The position numbers and the translations under genes are program-made. Below the pieces are notes generated by a model. It saw only the letters and a program-made list of their open reading frames with translations, was not told where the DNA came from and did no database searches. A DNA stretch of 64,000 nt from Arthrobacter_D sp015752045 (lineage in GTDB: Bacteria > Actinomycetota > Actinomycetes > Actinomycetales > Micrococcaceae): positions 124,001-188,000 of the forward strand of contig NZ_JADOUS010000006.1 of assembly GCF_015752045.1 (NCBI RefSeq). The letters are read 5' to 3'. This document shows, piece after piece, positions 43,267 to 52,524 of the stretch. Each line of letters starts with the position of its first letter. The stretch's first letter is position 1.

Positions 43267-43989
43267 GTGACAGAGCAGGGCAAAAGCTTCCGCCGCGGTC
43301 CCCGGAGGGCCTCGACCGAGGAGGAGGTCGTCGAGGCCGCTCTCGGCCTGCTGGACGAGGGCGGTGTCAGCGCCGCCTCCATCCGGGGGATCGCCGCCCG
43401 GATCGGCGTAGCTCCGAATGCGGTCTACACGTATTTCCCCGATAAGGCTGCCGTCATCAAGGCGATCGTCGAGCATCTGCTCGGCCAGGTCGACCATGCG
43501 GTGTTCGCGGATCCCGACGTGCCCTGGCGTCGGCGGATCGAACTCCTCGCCCTTGAATTGAGGGAATCACTCACGGCCCACCCGGGCGCGGTCGGACTGA
43601 TGATCGGCGGCCCCATGGACGGACCCCGGGCCCTCGCCCTGAATGAACGACTGATGGAAGTCCTCTCCGGTGCAGGGTTCTCTCCCACGGATGCGGCACA
43701 AGCCTCCTACCTGCTGATCGTCTATGTCTTCGGGTCGATCGCCCTGGACGTGGCGGAACTCGGCGACGTTCGCCGGGCGCCGCCCGAGGCTGAACGCATC
43801 GCGGCACGGTACGCGGGGTTTTCCTCGATACCGGCCGAGACCTACCCGCTCTCAGCGGCTGCTGCTCACGTCATGGCCCGCTATGTGTCCACCGACCAGT
43901 ACCTCTGGGGGCTCCGCCGGGTACTCGACGGCCTCGGCCATTCGCCCACCCGAGCGGTTGCCTCGGCGATGCCCGCCCCCGTCGGCTGA
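43267..43989 (+). CDS. TetR/AcrR-family regulator
   Basis: This 240-residue regulator has an N-terminal helix-turn-helix (SIRGIAARIGVAPNAVYTYF) and a long helical ligand domain. GTG start, with TAGGAG upstream. It is divergent from the membrane-protein operon and probably represses both at 43207-43239. The C-terminal part resembles TetR proteins that sense drugs or lipophilic compounds, but the ligand cannot be told. Confidence 0.87.
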   Translation: MTEQGKSFRRGPRRASTEEEVVEAALGLLDEGGVSAASIRGIAARIGVAPNAVYTYFPDKAAVIKAIVEHLLGQVDHAVFADPDVPWRRRIELLALELRESLTAHPGAVGLMIGGPMDGPRALALNERLMEVLSGAGFSPTDAAQASYLLIVYVFGSIALDVAELGDVRRAPPEAERIAARYAGFSSIPAETYPLSAAAAHVMARYVSTDQYLWGLRRVLDGLGHSPTRAVASAMPAPVG

Positions 43990-44111
43990 CCGGGACCTCC
44001 GGGGTGACCCGGTGACCAGTCTGCTGACCTACGCTCCGCTCCCGGGCGGGAGTAAAGGGGGACGGTCATTCGGCTATTGACTATAGCTAAGCAGGGATAC
44101 ACACTAGCCGC

Positions 44112-44939
44112 ATGACAATTCCCGCTCCCGCTCCTCCGACCCGGTACATCGCCCGTCCCGAGGGGCGCGTCGCGTACGACCTTCGGGGCTCCGGCCCGCT
44201 CCTCGTCCTCGTGCCCGGGATGGGGGAGCTACGCTCCTCCTACCGCTTCCTCGTGCCGGCGCTCGTCGCGGCCGGCTATTCGGTCGCCAGCACCGACCTC
44301 CGGGGCCACGGCGACAGCGACACCACCTTCTCCTCCTACGGCGATGTGGAGACGGCCGGCGATGTCCATGCGCTGATCGCGCAGCTCGGCGGGTCGGCGG
44401 TCATCGTCGGCAACTCCTTGGCCGCCGGCTCCGCTGTCATCGTCGCGGCCGAACATCCCGGTCAGGTCGACGGTCTGGTGCTGATCGGTCCGTTCGTGCG
44501 CAACCCTCCGTCGAATGCGTTCACGCGGGCCATGTTCCGCACCATGATGGCCCCGCCCTGGGTCGCCACAGTGTGGAAGGGCTACCTGCCCACCCTTTAC
44601 GCCGGCCGCAAACCGGAGGATTTCGAGGAGTACCGCGCGGCGGTCGTGGCGAGCCTCAAGCGCAAGCCCTACGGCAAGGCCTTCTCGCTCACCACCCGGC
44701 AGACCGACCATGATCCTGCCGAGGCGAAGCTCGGTTCGGTGACTGCCCCGACGATGGTGATCATGGGCGAGAAGGACCCCGACTTCAAGGACCCCGCCTC
44801 CGAAGCCCGCTTCATCGGCGATGCGCTCCAAGCGGAGGTCGTCATGGTCGCCGAGGCCGGTCACTACCCCCAGGCCCAGCAGCCCGCGGTGACCTCCGAC
44901 GCCGTCCTCCGTTTCCTCACGACGGTGCAGCATGCCTAG
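44112..44939 (+). CDS. alpha/beta hydrolase
   Basis: This 275-residue alpha/beta-hydrolase-fold enzyme has the oxyanion region VLVPGMGELRSSYRF and DLRGHGDSDT. The nucleophile elbow is GNSLA (Ala in place of the usual last Gly). The acid is probably in GEKDPDF and the His in EAGHYPQAQQ. Substrate is unknown. The TetR gene behind it overlaps by 8 nt, so the enzyme's own regulator is likely next door. There is no ribosome site before the ATG. A TTGACT word at 44077 with a weak -10 at 44100-44105 would place the transcript start at the ATG, so a leaderless message is possible. Confidence 0.82.
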   Translation: MTIPAPAPPTRYIARPEGRVAYDLRGSGPLLVLVPGMGELRSSYRFLVPALVAAGYSVASTDLRGHGDSDTTFSSYGDVETAGDVHALIAQLGGSAVIVGNSLAAGSAVIVAAEHPGQVDGLVLIGPFVRNPPSNAFTRAMFRTMMAPPWVATVWKGYLPTLYAGRKPEDFEEYRAAVVASLKRKPYGKAFSLTTRQTDHDPAEAKLGSVTAPTMVIMGEKDPDFKDPASEARFIGDALQAEVVMVAEAGHYPQAQQPAVTSDAVLRFLTTVQHA

Positions 44940-45552
44940 GGTCGGTCTGTCCCGCGATCGTGTGGTGGAGGAGGCGGCACTGATGATCGACGACGTCGGT
45001 CTCCATCGGCTGACGCTCGCCGCCCTGGCCGGACGGCTCGGGATCCGTCAGCCGTCGCTGTACAAGCACATCGACTCGATGGCGGGACTGCATCGCGACA
45101 TCTCGGTCCGCGCGAAGCGCGAACTCGGCGAGGTGCTTGCCCGCGCCGCCGTCGGCCGGTCGGGCGCCGCCGCCATCCACGCCATGTCCCATGCCTACCG
45201 CGACTGGGCGCGCGAGCACCCCGCCCGCTACGAATCCTCGCAGCGGATGCCCTCTCCCGGCGACACCGAGGACGAGGCCGTGTCATTGGCGGGCATCCAG
45301 GTCATCGCCGATGTGCTCGCCGCCTATGACCTGGCGGGCGACGACGCCGTCGACGCGATCCGTGCCCTCCGATCCGCCCTGCACGGCTTCGTCTCGTTCG
45401 AGACCACGGGGTCCTTCGCCATGAGTGCGAACGTCGACCGCAGTTTCGAGCGCCTCGTCCACGGCTTCACCGTCGCTCTCACGCAGTGGACCGATCCGAC
45501 CATCCTGGCGACCACCCCGTCCCTCGATGACCGGCGGACTGAAGCATCATGA
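44932..45552 (+). CDS. TetR/AcrR-family regulator with WHG-type domain
   Basis: This 206-residue regulator has an N-terminal helix-turn-helix (TLAALAGRLGIRQPSLYKHI) and a C-terminal domain that resembles the WHG group (ALRSALHGFVSFETTGSF). It overlaps the hydrolase gene by 8 nt and so is co-translated with it. It probably represses the hydrolase operon in response to the hydrolase substrate. Confidence 0.85.
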   Translation: MPRVGLSRDRVVEEAALMIDDVGLHRLTLAALAGRLGIRQPSLYKHIDSMAGLHRDISVRAKRELGEVLARAAVGRSGAAAIHAMSHAYRDWAREHPARYESSQRMPSPGDTEDEAVSLAGIQVIADVLAAYDLAGDDAVDAIRALRSALHGFVSFETTGSFAMSANVDRSFERLVHGFTVALTQWTDPTILATTPSLDDRRTEAS

Positions 45553-45635
45553 GCATCGTGCTGCCGGCCTCCACCGACGCCACCGTCACCCCGGGCGGAA
45601 CCGGTGGGTCAGGACATCCCTGATCCGCCGACCCT

Positions 45636-45651
45636 TCTCATCTTGGTCTCA
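45636..45651 (+). promoter_or_regulatory. direct repeat TCTCA-N6-TCTCA before the two-component operon
   Basis: Two TCTCA words, 11 bp apart, lie 24-39 nt upstream of the first gene of the operon. A spacing of one helical turn in direct orientation is typical of OmpR/PhoB-type response regulators, so autoregulation by the regulator at 47679 is plausible. Confidence 0.45.
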
Positions 45652-45674
45652 CAAAGCGGCGGGATACTGGAGCC

Positions 45675-46085
45675 ATGCGATCAGCGGCGCTTCAGATGTG
45701 GCTCTTGGGTGTGGTCCTGGCTGCGCTCATAGCGACAGGCGTGCTCACACTCATCAATATCGTGCGTGATCCTCCCGATCAGCAGCTCGGACCCGCGGTC
45801 ATCATGATCGACGACGCGTCCGCGCCGGGACCGTCGTCGCTCCCGCCGGTGAACCCCGCGCCGGAGTCTCCGCGCCCGGCGCCTCCCGTGAGCGATTCCC
45901 CGACGCCGCCGGCACCTGCTCCCGCTCCCGTCCCCGCTCCCATTCCTGCTCCCGCTCCCGTCCCTGTGCCTGCTCCTGACCCGCGGCCGGAGGTCGTCCC
46001 GGCGCCGCCGCCGATCATCGACGACGACGACGACGATGTCGGTGACGTCGAAGAGGGCGCCGGGGATGACGACGATGACGACTGA
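45675..46085 (+). CDS. single-pass membrane protein with Pro-rich and poly-Asp tail
   Basis: This 136-residue protein has one N-terminal membrane helix (LQMWLLGVVLAALIATGVLT). An outside-facing tail follows, first a Pro/Ala repeat (PAPAPVPAPIPAPAPVPVPA) and then acidic runs (IIDDDDDD, GDDDDDD). The design suggests a wall-spanning rod with a cation-binding end. No family is recognised. The gene overlaps the histidine-kinase gene by 20 nt and is the first gene of that operon, so it may be its accessory sensor. The low-complexity coding may vary in length between strains. Confidence 0.7.
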   Translation: MRSAALQMWLLGVVLAALIATGVLTLINIVRDPPDQQLGPAVIMIDDASAPGPSSLPPVNPAPESPRPAPPVSDSPTPPAPAPAPVPAPIPAPAPVPVPAPDPRPEVVPAPPPIIDDDDDDVGDVEEGAGDDDDDD

Positions 46086-47682
46086 GAAGACGCGGCCTCT
46101 CCGCCCGGTGCCTGTCCTCAGCCGCACGGTGCGCCGCCCGCCTCCGCCCCGGCACACCCCGACGGCGGAGGCCGCCGGCAGGCTGGACCGGGTCAGCCGT
46201 GTCTTCAGCCGTGCGACCCGTCGGTGGTCGGTCCGTTCGCGTGTACTGAGCGCACTTCTCGCCCTATCCGCCCTGGGCCTGCTGTTCGCGGGGACCACGG
46301 CGTACGGACTGCAACGGGCAACGCTCAACGCCGACATCGACAATTCACTGGAACGAAGTTTCGGGGAGTTCGAGACCCTCCTGGCGACCGGCATCGATCC
46401 CGCCACCCGATCGCGGTTCGTCACCGCCGAGACCCTCGTCTACCTCGTCATGCAGCGCACACTCCCCTCCCCGAACGAAGGCATGATGGGCGTTCGCGAC
46501 AGCAGCGCGGTTCTCATCGCCAACGGCGCCGTGTCCCTGCGCCTCGAGGACGACCCCGAGCTGGTGGCGGCCGCTGCGGGACGCTCGGTGGCCGACGATG
46601 TCGCGATCACGACGATCGAAACCGCCAGAGCCACCTACCGCACCATCGTGGTGCCGGTCATGCTGAGCGCGGATACGGAGCCGACCACATTCGTCCTCGC
46701 GTACGACATCGATGCGGAACGGGCGGAACTGAATCGGACGTTCACGACGTTCGCCCTGATCAGCCTCGGCGCACTGCTGCTCATCGGCGCCGTCGGCTGG
46801 CTTCTCATCGGCAACCTGTTGCACCCGGTGCGGCGCCTGCGGGAGACCGCACAGACCATCAATGACAGTGACCTCTCGCAACGCATCCTCGTCACCGGGA
46901 ACGACGATCTGTCCGATCTGACGCGGACCTTCAACGCAATGCTCGATCGCCTCGAGAAGTCCTTCACCTCGCAGCGACAACTGCTCGACGACGTCGGTCA
47001 TGAGCTCCGCACACCGATCACCATCATCCAGGGGCACCTCGAGTTGCAGGACGCCACTGATCGGCAGGATGTCGACGCAGTACGGACCGTCGCCCTCGAC
47101 GAACTGGAACGCATGCGTTTCCTCGTCGATGACCTGGTCACCCTGGCCGGGAGCGCCCGCCCCGACTTCGTGCGACCCAAACCGACCAGTGTCGATCGCC
47201 TGACGGACGACATCCTCGACAAGGCGCGCGGACTGGGTGACCGGCGATGGCTCGTCGACTCCCGCGCCGAGGGGACTGTTCCACTTGATGCCCGGCGGGT
47301 CACGCAGGCGCTCCTGCAGCTCGCCGCGAATGCCGTGAAGTTCTCCGCCGACGGTTCGACGATCGCCGTCGGCTCCCGGCTGGACCATGGTCACCTCAGC
47401 ATCTGGGTGCGTGATGAAGGCATCGGCATCAGTGCCGCCGACCAGCAGCGCATCTTCGGCCGCTTCGAACGCGGCTCCGAAGGCAAACGAGCGGAGGGCG
47501 CGGGCCTCGGGTTGTCCATCGTCGAAGCGATCGCCAAGGCCCACGGTGGTGGAGTCGGTGTCCTGTCGGCACCGGGTCGCGGCTCCACCTTCACCCTCGA
47601 ACTTCCGGTGGCGACCCGCCATGACCCGTCCGACTCCATCTCCCGCGAGTACTCCGCCCCAGCCCCGAAAGAGGAACCGTGA
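46066..47682 (+). CDS. sensor histidine kinase
   Basis: This 538-residue membrane kinase has a first membrane helix near residue 65 and an extracytoplasmic sensor of about 150 residues. A second helix (LISLGALLLIGAVGWLLIGN) leads into a HAMP domain, the H-box (DDVGHELRTPITII), the N-box (LAANAVKFS) and G-boxes (DEGIGISAAD, GAGLGLSIVEA). It phosphorylates the regulator encoded next. The ATG at 46066 is preceded by GAGGG and overlaps the upstream gene; an ATG three codons later is also possible. Confidence 0.88.
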   Translation: MTTMTTEKTRPLRPVPVLSRTVRRPPPPRHTPTAEAAGRLDRVSRVFSRATRRWSVRSRVLSALLALSALGLLFAGTTAYGLQRATLNADIDNSLERSFGEFETLLATGIDPATRSRFVTAETLVYLVMQRTLPSPNEGMMGVRDSSAVLIANGAVSLRLEDDPELVAAAAGRSVADDVAITTIETARATYRTIVVPVMLSADTEPTTFVLAYDIDAERAELNRTFTTFALISLGALLLIGAVGWLLIGNLLHPVRRLRETAQTINDSDLSQRILVTGNDDLSDLTRTFNAMLDRLEKSFTSQRQLLDDVGHELRTPITIIQGHLELQDATDRQDVDAVRTVALDELERMRFLVDDLVTLAGSARPDFVRPKPTSVDRLTDDILDKARGLGDRRWLVDSRAEGTVPLDARRVTQALLQLAANAVKFSADGSTIAVGSRLDHGHLSIWVRDEGIGISAADQQRIFGRFERGSEGKRAEGAGLGLSIVEAIAKAHGGGVGVLSAPGRGSTFTLELPVATRHDPSDSISREYSAPAPKEEP

Positions 47683-48356
47683 CGCAGATCCTGATCGTCG
47701 AGGACGAGGAACGTATCAGCGCCTTCATCGCGAAGGGGCTCCGATCGGCGGGGTATGTGCCGACCAGCGCGGTCAACGGACGGGACGGCTACCATCTGGC
47801 CCAGAGCGGGGACTTCGAACTCGTCATCCTCGACCTCGGCCTGCCGGACCAGGACGGTTTCACCGTGCTTCGGAGACTCCGGGAGGCCCGCAACGACACC
47901 CCCGTCATCATTCTCTCCGCGCGTAACACCACCGACGACACCGTGGCCGGGCTCGAGGGCGGCGCTGACGACTATATGACCAAGCCGTTCCGCTTCGAAG
48001 AGCTGCTGGCCCGCGTCCGTCTACGCCTGCGCCCGGACCCGTCCCGGACGGAGAGTTCCGTCCTCTCGCACGACGGCCTCCAGCTGGATCTGCGCACGCG
48101 CCGCGCCCTGATCGACGGTAGGGAGGTGGATCTGTCTGCCCGGGAATTCGCTTTGACCGAGGCGTTCCTGCGCAATCCCGGCCAGGTCCTCAGCCGCGAG
48201 CAGTTGCTCTCCCGCGTCTGGGGGTACGATTTCGACCCGGGTTCCAACGTGGTCGACGTCTATGTCAGGTATCTCCGCAACAAGCTCGGACCCGAGCGGT
48301 TCGCGACGGTCCGCGGCATGGGGTACCGGTTGGTCTCCGATCGTGCCCAGCCCTAG
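47679..48356 (+). CDS. OmpR-family response regulator
   Basis: This 225-residue regulator has a receiver domain with the phospho-acceptor Asp in VILDLGLPDQDG near residue 51 and Lys in MTKPF near residue 100. A winged-helix domain (SREQLLSRVWGYDFDPGSNV, VDVYVRYLRNKLG) follows. GTG start overlapping the kinase stop as GTGA. It may bind the TCTCA direct repeat at 45636-45651. Confidence 0.92.
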   Translation: MTQILIVEDEERISAFIAKGLRSAGYVPTSAVNGRDGYHLAQSGDFELVILDLGLPDQDGFTVLRRLREARNDTPVIILSARNTTDDTVAGLEGGADDYMTKPFRFEELLARVRLRLRPDPSRTESSVLSHDGLQLDLRTRRALIDGREVDLSAREFALTEAFLRNPGQVLSREQLLSRVWGYDFDPGSNVVDVYVRYLRNKLGPERFATVRGMGYRLVSDRAQP

Positions 48357-48407
48357 CTGTACTGCCGACCGGCCACTCCGGCCCCGCGGTGGGTTCGTCG
48401 GCCGGCA

Positions 48408-49469
48408 TCAGACGGCCTCGTGGAACCAGTCCTTCGTGAGGGTCCGCCAGCGCGGGCGGAAGGCGTAGATGCATGCGAGTCGCAGCTTCGTCGACAGCGC
48501 GTAGGCGCTGAGTCGGTCGCCGGATACTGATAGCTCCTCCGCCAGCGCGAGAATCGCACGTTCCCCGGCGGCACGCCGTCGAGCGCTGAGGAGGCCCTGC
48601 GCCTCACGGAACGATAGATGCACCAGGAGATTCGCCAGATCGAGTGCGGGCTCAGCGAGGGCCAGCGTGTCGCAGTCGATCAGGCCGAGAGTCCCGTTGC
48701 CGGTATCTCCACCGGAGATGAGCACCTGCTTGTCATGGAGGTCGCGGTGGGAGAGGACGGGAGTCTGCGGCGTACCGTCGAGCAGCCGGCCGGCAGCCTC
48801 CCGTACTGCTGACCGCAGGGTGTCGTCCGGAACCGGCAGGGCACCGAAATCGAGGCAGCGGACCATCCACGTGGTGAGGGTCTCGACTTCGTCCTCCGGC
48901 CGGTAGGAGGGCAGGGCGGCAGCGTCGCCACGCGGGGCGGTGATGAAGCTCGGCCACTGATCCGCCCAGCCGGACCACGCGCGTTCGAGTGTCGTCAGGG
49001 TGCCGCTGTCAGCCCCGCCACGTGAGAGGCCGAGATCGTACAGACTGGCCCCCGGCACCGTGGACAGGGTGAGCGTCCCCCCGTCGACGGAGGTGACGCG
49101 GGGCGTGGCGATACCTGCGGCTGCGATGAGTTCGGCAGCCGTGGCGTGAGCGGTGACGACCCGGGTGACCTTTCGGGGTGGAAGCAGTTTGAGGTACGCG
49201 CTGTCCGTCCTCACGACGGCCCTCCTGTCGAAGCGGTGGACCAGGAGCTCGCCGGCGTCGACGGCCGCGGGGAGGCCCGCCAAGGCTGGATCCTCCCCGA
49301 AGGGCGTCACCGTCACCGTGCCCCCCGCATCGAGGTGTCCCGCCCGTAGGCGCCCTGTGTCCTCCTCGACGGCTTCGATGATGAGCCGACCGTTGTCCTG
49401 CGGCCATGCGCGTCGGATGGTGAGCCGGGTGCCCTCGCCATCCAGGACGTCGTCGGGGATGAGCATCAC
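48408..49469 (-). CDS. APH-fold phosphotransferase 1
   Basis: This 353-residue protein has the aminoglycoside/choline-kinase fold. The catalytic loop is HRDLHDKQVL and the metal motif is LIDCDTLALAEPALDLANLL. The usual Asn of HxDxxxxN is Gln here, as in the second kinase. It is the last gene of the glycosyltransferase/ABC operon (GTG overlapping the previous stop as GTGA). Phosphorylation of a sugar, cyclitol or amino-sugar intermediate is likely; a resistance role is possible but not shown. Confidence 0.78.
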   Translation of the reverse strand: MMLIPDDVLDGEGTRLTIRRAWPQDNGRLIIEAVEEDTGRLRAGHLDAGGTVTVTPFGEDPALAGLPAAVDAGELLVHRFDRRAVVRTDSAYLKLLPPRKVTRVVTAHATAAELIAAAGIATPRVTSVDGGTLTLSTVPGASLYDLGLSRGGADSGTLTTLERAWSGWADQWPSFITAPRGDAAALPSYRPEDEVETLTTWMVRCLDFGALPVPDDTLRSAVREAAGRLLDGTPQTPVLSHRDLHDKQVLISGGDTGNGTLGLIDCDTLALAEPALDLANLLVHLSFREAQGLLSARRRAAGERAILALAEELSVSGDRLSAYALSTKLRLACIYAFRPRWRTLTKDWFHEAV

Positions 49470-50677
49470 GCGACCAGGGCTGCAAGCATCTCGAGCCGCT
49501 CCTCGGTTTCGTCACGCCAGGATGGTGAACAGGATCGGAACGGCTCGTTGAGGCGATCCAGGAGATGCACGGCGGTCCAGGCGAGCACGGTCCCGTTGTC
49601 GATACGTCCACCTCCTGCCGCGTAACCCTCGAGGAAGTGCCCCCGGAGCTTCCGACCGGACGCGCGTTCCTGCAACAGGTCGACGGCGATGAACGAGCCG
49701 ATGTCCGTGCCGGCTGGAGCCGTGGTCGACCGGTCGAAATCGGCGAGCAGCACGTGGGAGGCGTCCACGAGCACCTGATCAGCGGAGAGGTCACCATGGA
49801 CGATGACGGTGCGGTCGTCGTCGCCCAGGCGCCGGACGAGCCCGGCGTGGATGCTGCTCAATCGTGCCTGGCTTCCCGGCATCAGGTGCAGGTTCCGCTG
49901 GTCGAGGGAGCGCAGTTTGTCGAGCGGGTCCTTTCCTGGTCCTGGGGCGAGGTGGGTGGGTTGTGCATGCAGCAGGGCGAGGGCGGCGCCGGCCGCGTGC
50001 GCGGAGCGGGCGACGTCGGGATCATCCCTCCGGGCCGCTTCCTGGAGATCTCCCTGTCCGAACCAGGGGTAGTAGCGCAGGGCGCCGGCCTGTGGCGCGT
50101 CAGGGGGGATGATCCGCTGCAGGACCGGGACACCTCGTGCGGCGAGGTCGGCGAGGAACGCTGCTTCTGCGGGATCGGTCCGGCCTGCCTTGCAGACGAT
50201 GGCCCCGGCGGACGTCTCGATCCGGAAGACCACGCGGCGGTGCGGGTTGTAGTTGAGCACCCCGCCAGGTTCGAGGATCAGGCGGTCGTGCCCGTCGAAG
50301 GCCCGGAGGGTGTCATGCAGCTTCATGTCCAGGCCGATGGGACCGGCGACGAGCGTCCGGTGTCCCGGTAATGCGATCACTTCGATGTCATGTCCGTGTT
50401 GCGCGGCCCGCGCGAGTGTCTTGCCCAGCTTGGGGGCGTGGTGCGGGGCGTAGGTGGCCACCCATCGTGGGGCAGCACCTGCTCCGGGGCGCGCCGTGGT
50501 GTCGGCCGCTGGATCCCGGCGTGTGTCGAGGGGCAGGAGGCGCGCGACGGCGGAAACGCCCTGTTTGTGGCGCAGCCGGTCGGCGTGCACCGGACGTGAG
50601 AACGCGGCGGACAATTCGACCGGATCGAAGATGGTCGGCAGTGCCGGCAGCGCCGGGTCGATGACGGCGGCGGTCAT
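49466..50677 (-). CDS. APH-fold phosphotransferase 2
   Basis: This 403-residue protein has an APH-like C-terminal half with HGDLSADQVLVD and LLADFDRSTTAP. About 130 residues before it (from the start to about VLNYNPHRRVVFRIE) are probably the N-lobe and an extra domain. As in the neighbour, Gln replaces the usual Asn in the catalytic loop. It overlaps the ABC transporter gene by 4 nt. Two unlike kinases in tandem suggest two distinct phosphorylation steps or substrates. Confidence 0.78.
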   Translation of the reverse strand: MTAAVIDPALPALPTIFDPVELSAAFSRPVHADRLRHKQGVSAVARLLPLDTRRDPAADTTARPGAGAAPRWVATYAPHHAPKLGKTLARAAQHGHDIEVIALPGHRTLVAGPIGLDMKLHDTLRAFDGHDRLILEPGGVLNYNPHRRVVFRIETSAGAIVCKAGRTDPAEAAFLADLAARGVPVLQRIIPPDAPQAGALRYYPWFGQGDLQEAARRDDPDVARSAHAAGAALALLHAQPTHLAPGPGKDPLDKLRSLDQRNLHLMPGSQARLSSIHAGLVRRLGDDDRTVIVHGDLSADQVLVDASHVLLADFDRSTTAPAGTDIGSFIAVDLLQERASGRKLRGHFLEGYAAGGGRIDNGTVLAWTAVHLLDRLNEPFRSCSPSWRDETEERLEMLAALVA

Positions 50678-52524
50678 GCCTGCCTCCGCCCGTTGGCTGA
50701 CAGGTCCTTGATGTCGTCCGCTTCCTCAGCCCATTCACCATAGACAGGGTGCTCCCTGATCTCTGCGGGCGACCCTTCGAAGCGGACGGTCCCGTCCTCG
50801 AGCCAGATGATCCAGTCGTGCGTCAGCGCCAGAGCAGGTTCGTGGGTGATGGTGATCGTCGTGCGATGCCGTGAGAGCAGGTCCAGTCCTTTCAGCACCT
50901 CCAGGCGCGCGTCCTTGTCCAGGCCCGTGGTGACCTCGTCGAGAATCACGAGTGGTGCATCGCGCAGCAGTGCCCGCGCAATCGCTATCCGCTGGCGTTG
51001 ACCGCCGGAGAGCGTCCCACCCCGTTCGCCCACCGTCGTGTCATATCCTTCGGGAAACTGCGTGACGAAGCCGTGCACGTCGGCGAGCTTCGCCGCGTAC
51101 TCCACGTCCTCGTCCGAGGCGTCGATGCGGCCGTAACGGATGTTCTCCCTGATGGTGCCGGTGAAGAGGACGGCGTCCTGCAACACCAGGCTGACCCGGG
51201 AGCGGAGGGACTCGAGGGTCACGTGCCGGAGGTCCTTGCCGTCCAGGTGGACGCTGCCGGCCAGCGGGTCCATCATCCGTACCGCGAGCGAGGCGAGTGT
51301 CGACTTCCCCGACCCCGACGGGCCGACGACGGCGGTGCGGCGCCGACCCATGAATGTCAGGTCGATGTCCCGGAGCACCGGTTTGCCGGGCGTGTACCCG
51401 GCCGTGACGCCTCGCAGCTCGAGGTCGCCCCACACCGTGGACAGGGGGACTGCGCCGGGGGTGTCCTTGATGTCGACGGACTCATCGAGCAGATCTGCGA
51501 CGCGCTCACCCGAGGCGGTCGCGCGGGCGATGCGGCCGGTGTATTTCGCCAGGTCGCGCAGGGGCTTCATCGCCGTCTTGAGGTACATCAGGAACAGCAC
51601 GAGGTCACCGGGTGTCATGGCGCCCTGCACCACGCGCCAGCCGCCTCCTGCGAGCACGAGTGCGGTCGCGATGCCCACGATGACATCGGTGCGACGTTCC
51701 AGCGCAGCGGCGAGACGTCGGGCCAGGACACCTTCCCGCAGCGTCTTCTCGTTGTTGTTCCCGAACTGGCGTGCCAGCGTCCGTTCGAGACCGTACGTCT
51801 GGACCACGCGGATGGCGCCCAGGCTCTCCTGTGCGGTGTTCGCCAGGGCACCCTCGCCTTTCCGGGTACGGCGCGCGGCGACGGTGATCTTCCCCGTGCT
51901 CACCCTCGACAGCAGGAGGAACGCCGCGGAGGCGACGACGACGACGAGGGCGAGAAGGGGGTCCAGCCAGAACATCACGCCGGCCATGGCCACGAGGGTG
52001 ATGCAGTTCGCGATCAGTGGCAGGCCGGCGCTGACGGCGACCTCCTGGAGCTTGCCCACATCACCGATGAGGCGCTGCACCATGTCTCCCGTGCGGGACG
52101 AGGCGTGGTAGGAGAGCGACAGGGACTGGACGTGGGCGAACACACGGGCTCGCAGGTCGGTGGCCACACGTGAACCGGTGAGCGCGAACGCGATGGTGGC
52201 GAGGAAGTTGAACAGGGCGCGGAACCCGATGATCGCAATGAGCGCAGCCCCGCAGAGGATCAGCAGGGCGGGGGAGGCCGCGGGCCCGCCGCCGGAGAAA
52301 TCGGCGCCGAGGCTCCGGGTCACGGCGTCGATCACGAATTTCACGGGCCAGGGTTCCAGGACGCGGAACGCGACCTCGAGCAGGAGGGCCGTGACGCCAC
52401 CGGCCATGAGCTTCCTGTGCCGGCCGAGGTGAGGACGCACCATGCGCAGCGTCCTTCGTAGAGGCTTCGCCGGTGGTACGGAGGGCGCCGGGCCCGGGGT
52501 GGTCGACCTGGTCTGCCTGGTCAC
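50674..52524 (-). CDS. ABC exporter, fused membrane and ATPase domains (MsbA-like)
   Basis: This 616-residue half-transporter has six membrane helices in residues 40-340. The ATPase domain has Walker A GPSGSGKST, signature LSGGQ and Walker B LVILDEVTTGLD. Such exporters work as homodimers and move lipids, glycolipids, peptides or antibiotics out. Its place between glycosyltransferases and kinases suggests export of the operon's glycosylated product. It overlaps both neighbours by 4 nt. Confidence 0.85.
   Translation of the reverse strand: MTRQTRSTTPGPAPSVPPAKPLRRTLRMVRPHLGRHRKLMAGGVTALLLEVAFRVLEPWPVKFVIDAVTRSLGADFSGGGPAASPALLILCGAALIAIIGFRALFNFLATIAFALTGSRVATDLRARVFAHVQSLSLSYHASSRTGDMVQRLIGDVGKLQEVAVSAGLPLIANCITLVAMAGVMFWLDPLLALVVVVASAAFLLLSRVSTGKITVAARRTRKGEGALANTAQESLGAIRVVQTYGLERTLARQFGNNNEKTLREGVLARRLAAALERRTDVIVGIATALVLAGGGWRVVQGAMTPGDLVLFLMYLKTAMKPLRDLAKYTGRIARATASGERVADLLDESVDIKDTPGAVPLSTVWGDLELRGVTAGYTPGKPVLRDIDLTFMGRRRTAVVGPSGSGKSTLASLAVRMMDPLAGSVHLDGKDLRHVTLESLRSRVSLVLQDAVLFTGTIRENIRYGRIDASDEDVEYAAKLADVHGFVTQFPEGYDTTVGERGGTLSGGQRQRIAIARALLRDAPLVILDEVTTGLDKDARLEVLKGLDLLSRHRTTITITHEPALALTHDWIIWLEDGTVRFEGSPAEIREHPVYGEWAEEADDIKDLSANGRRQA

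Noticed and set aside
45900..46085. Tandem Pro/Ala and Asp coding repeats as a CRISPR or DNA repeat array
   Set aside because: The repeats are codon-level low complexity inside a gene with a start, ribosome site and membrane helix; there are no spacers.
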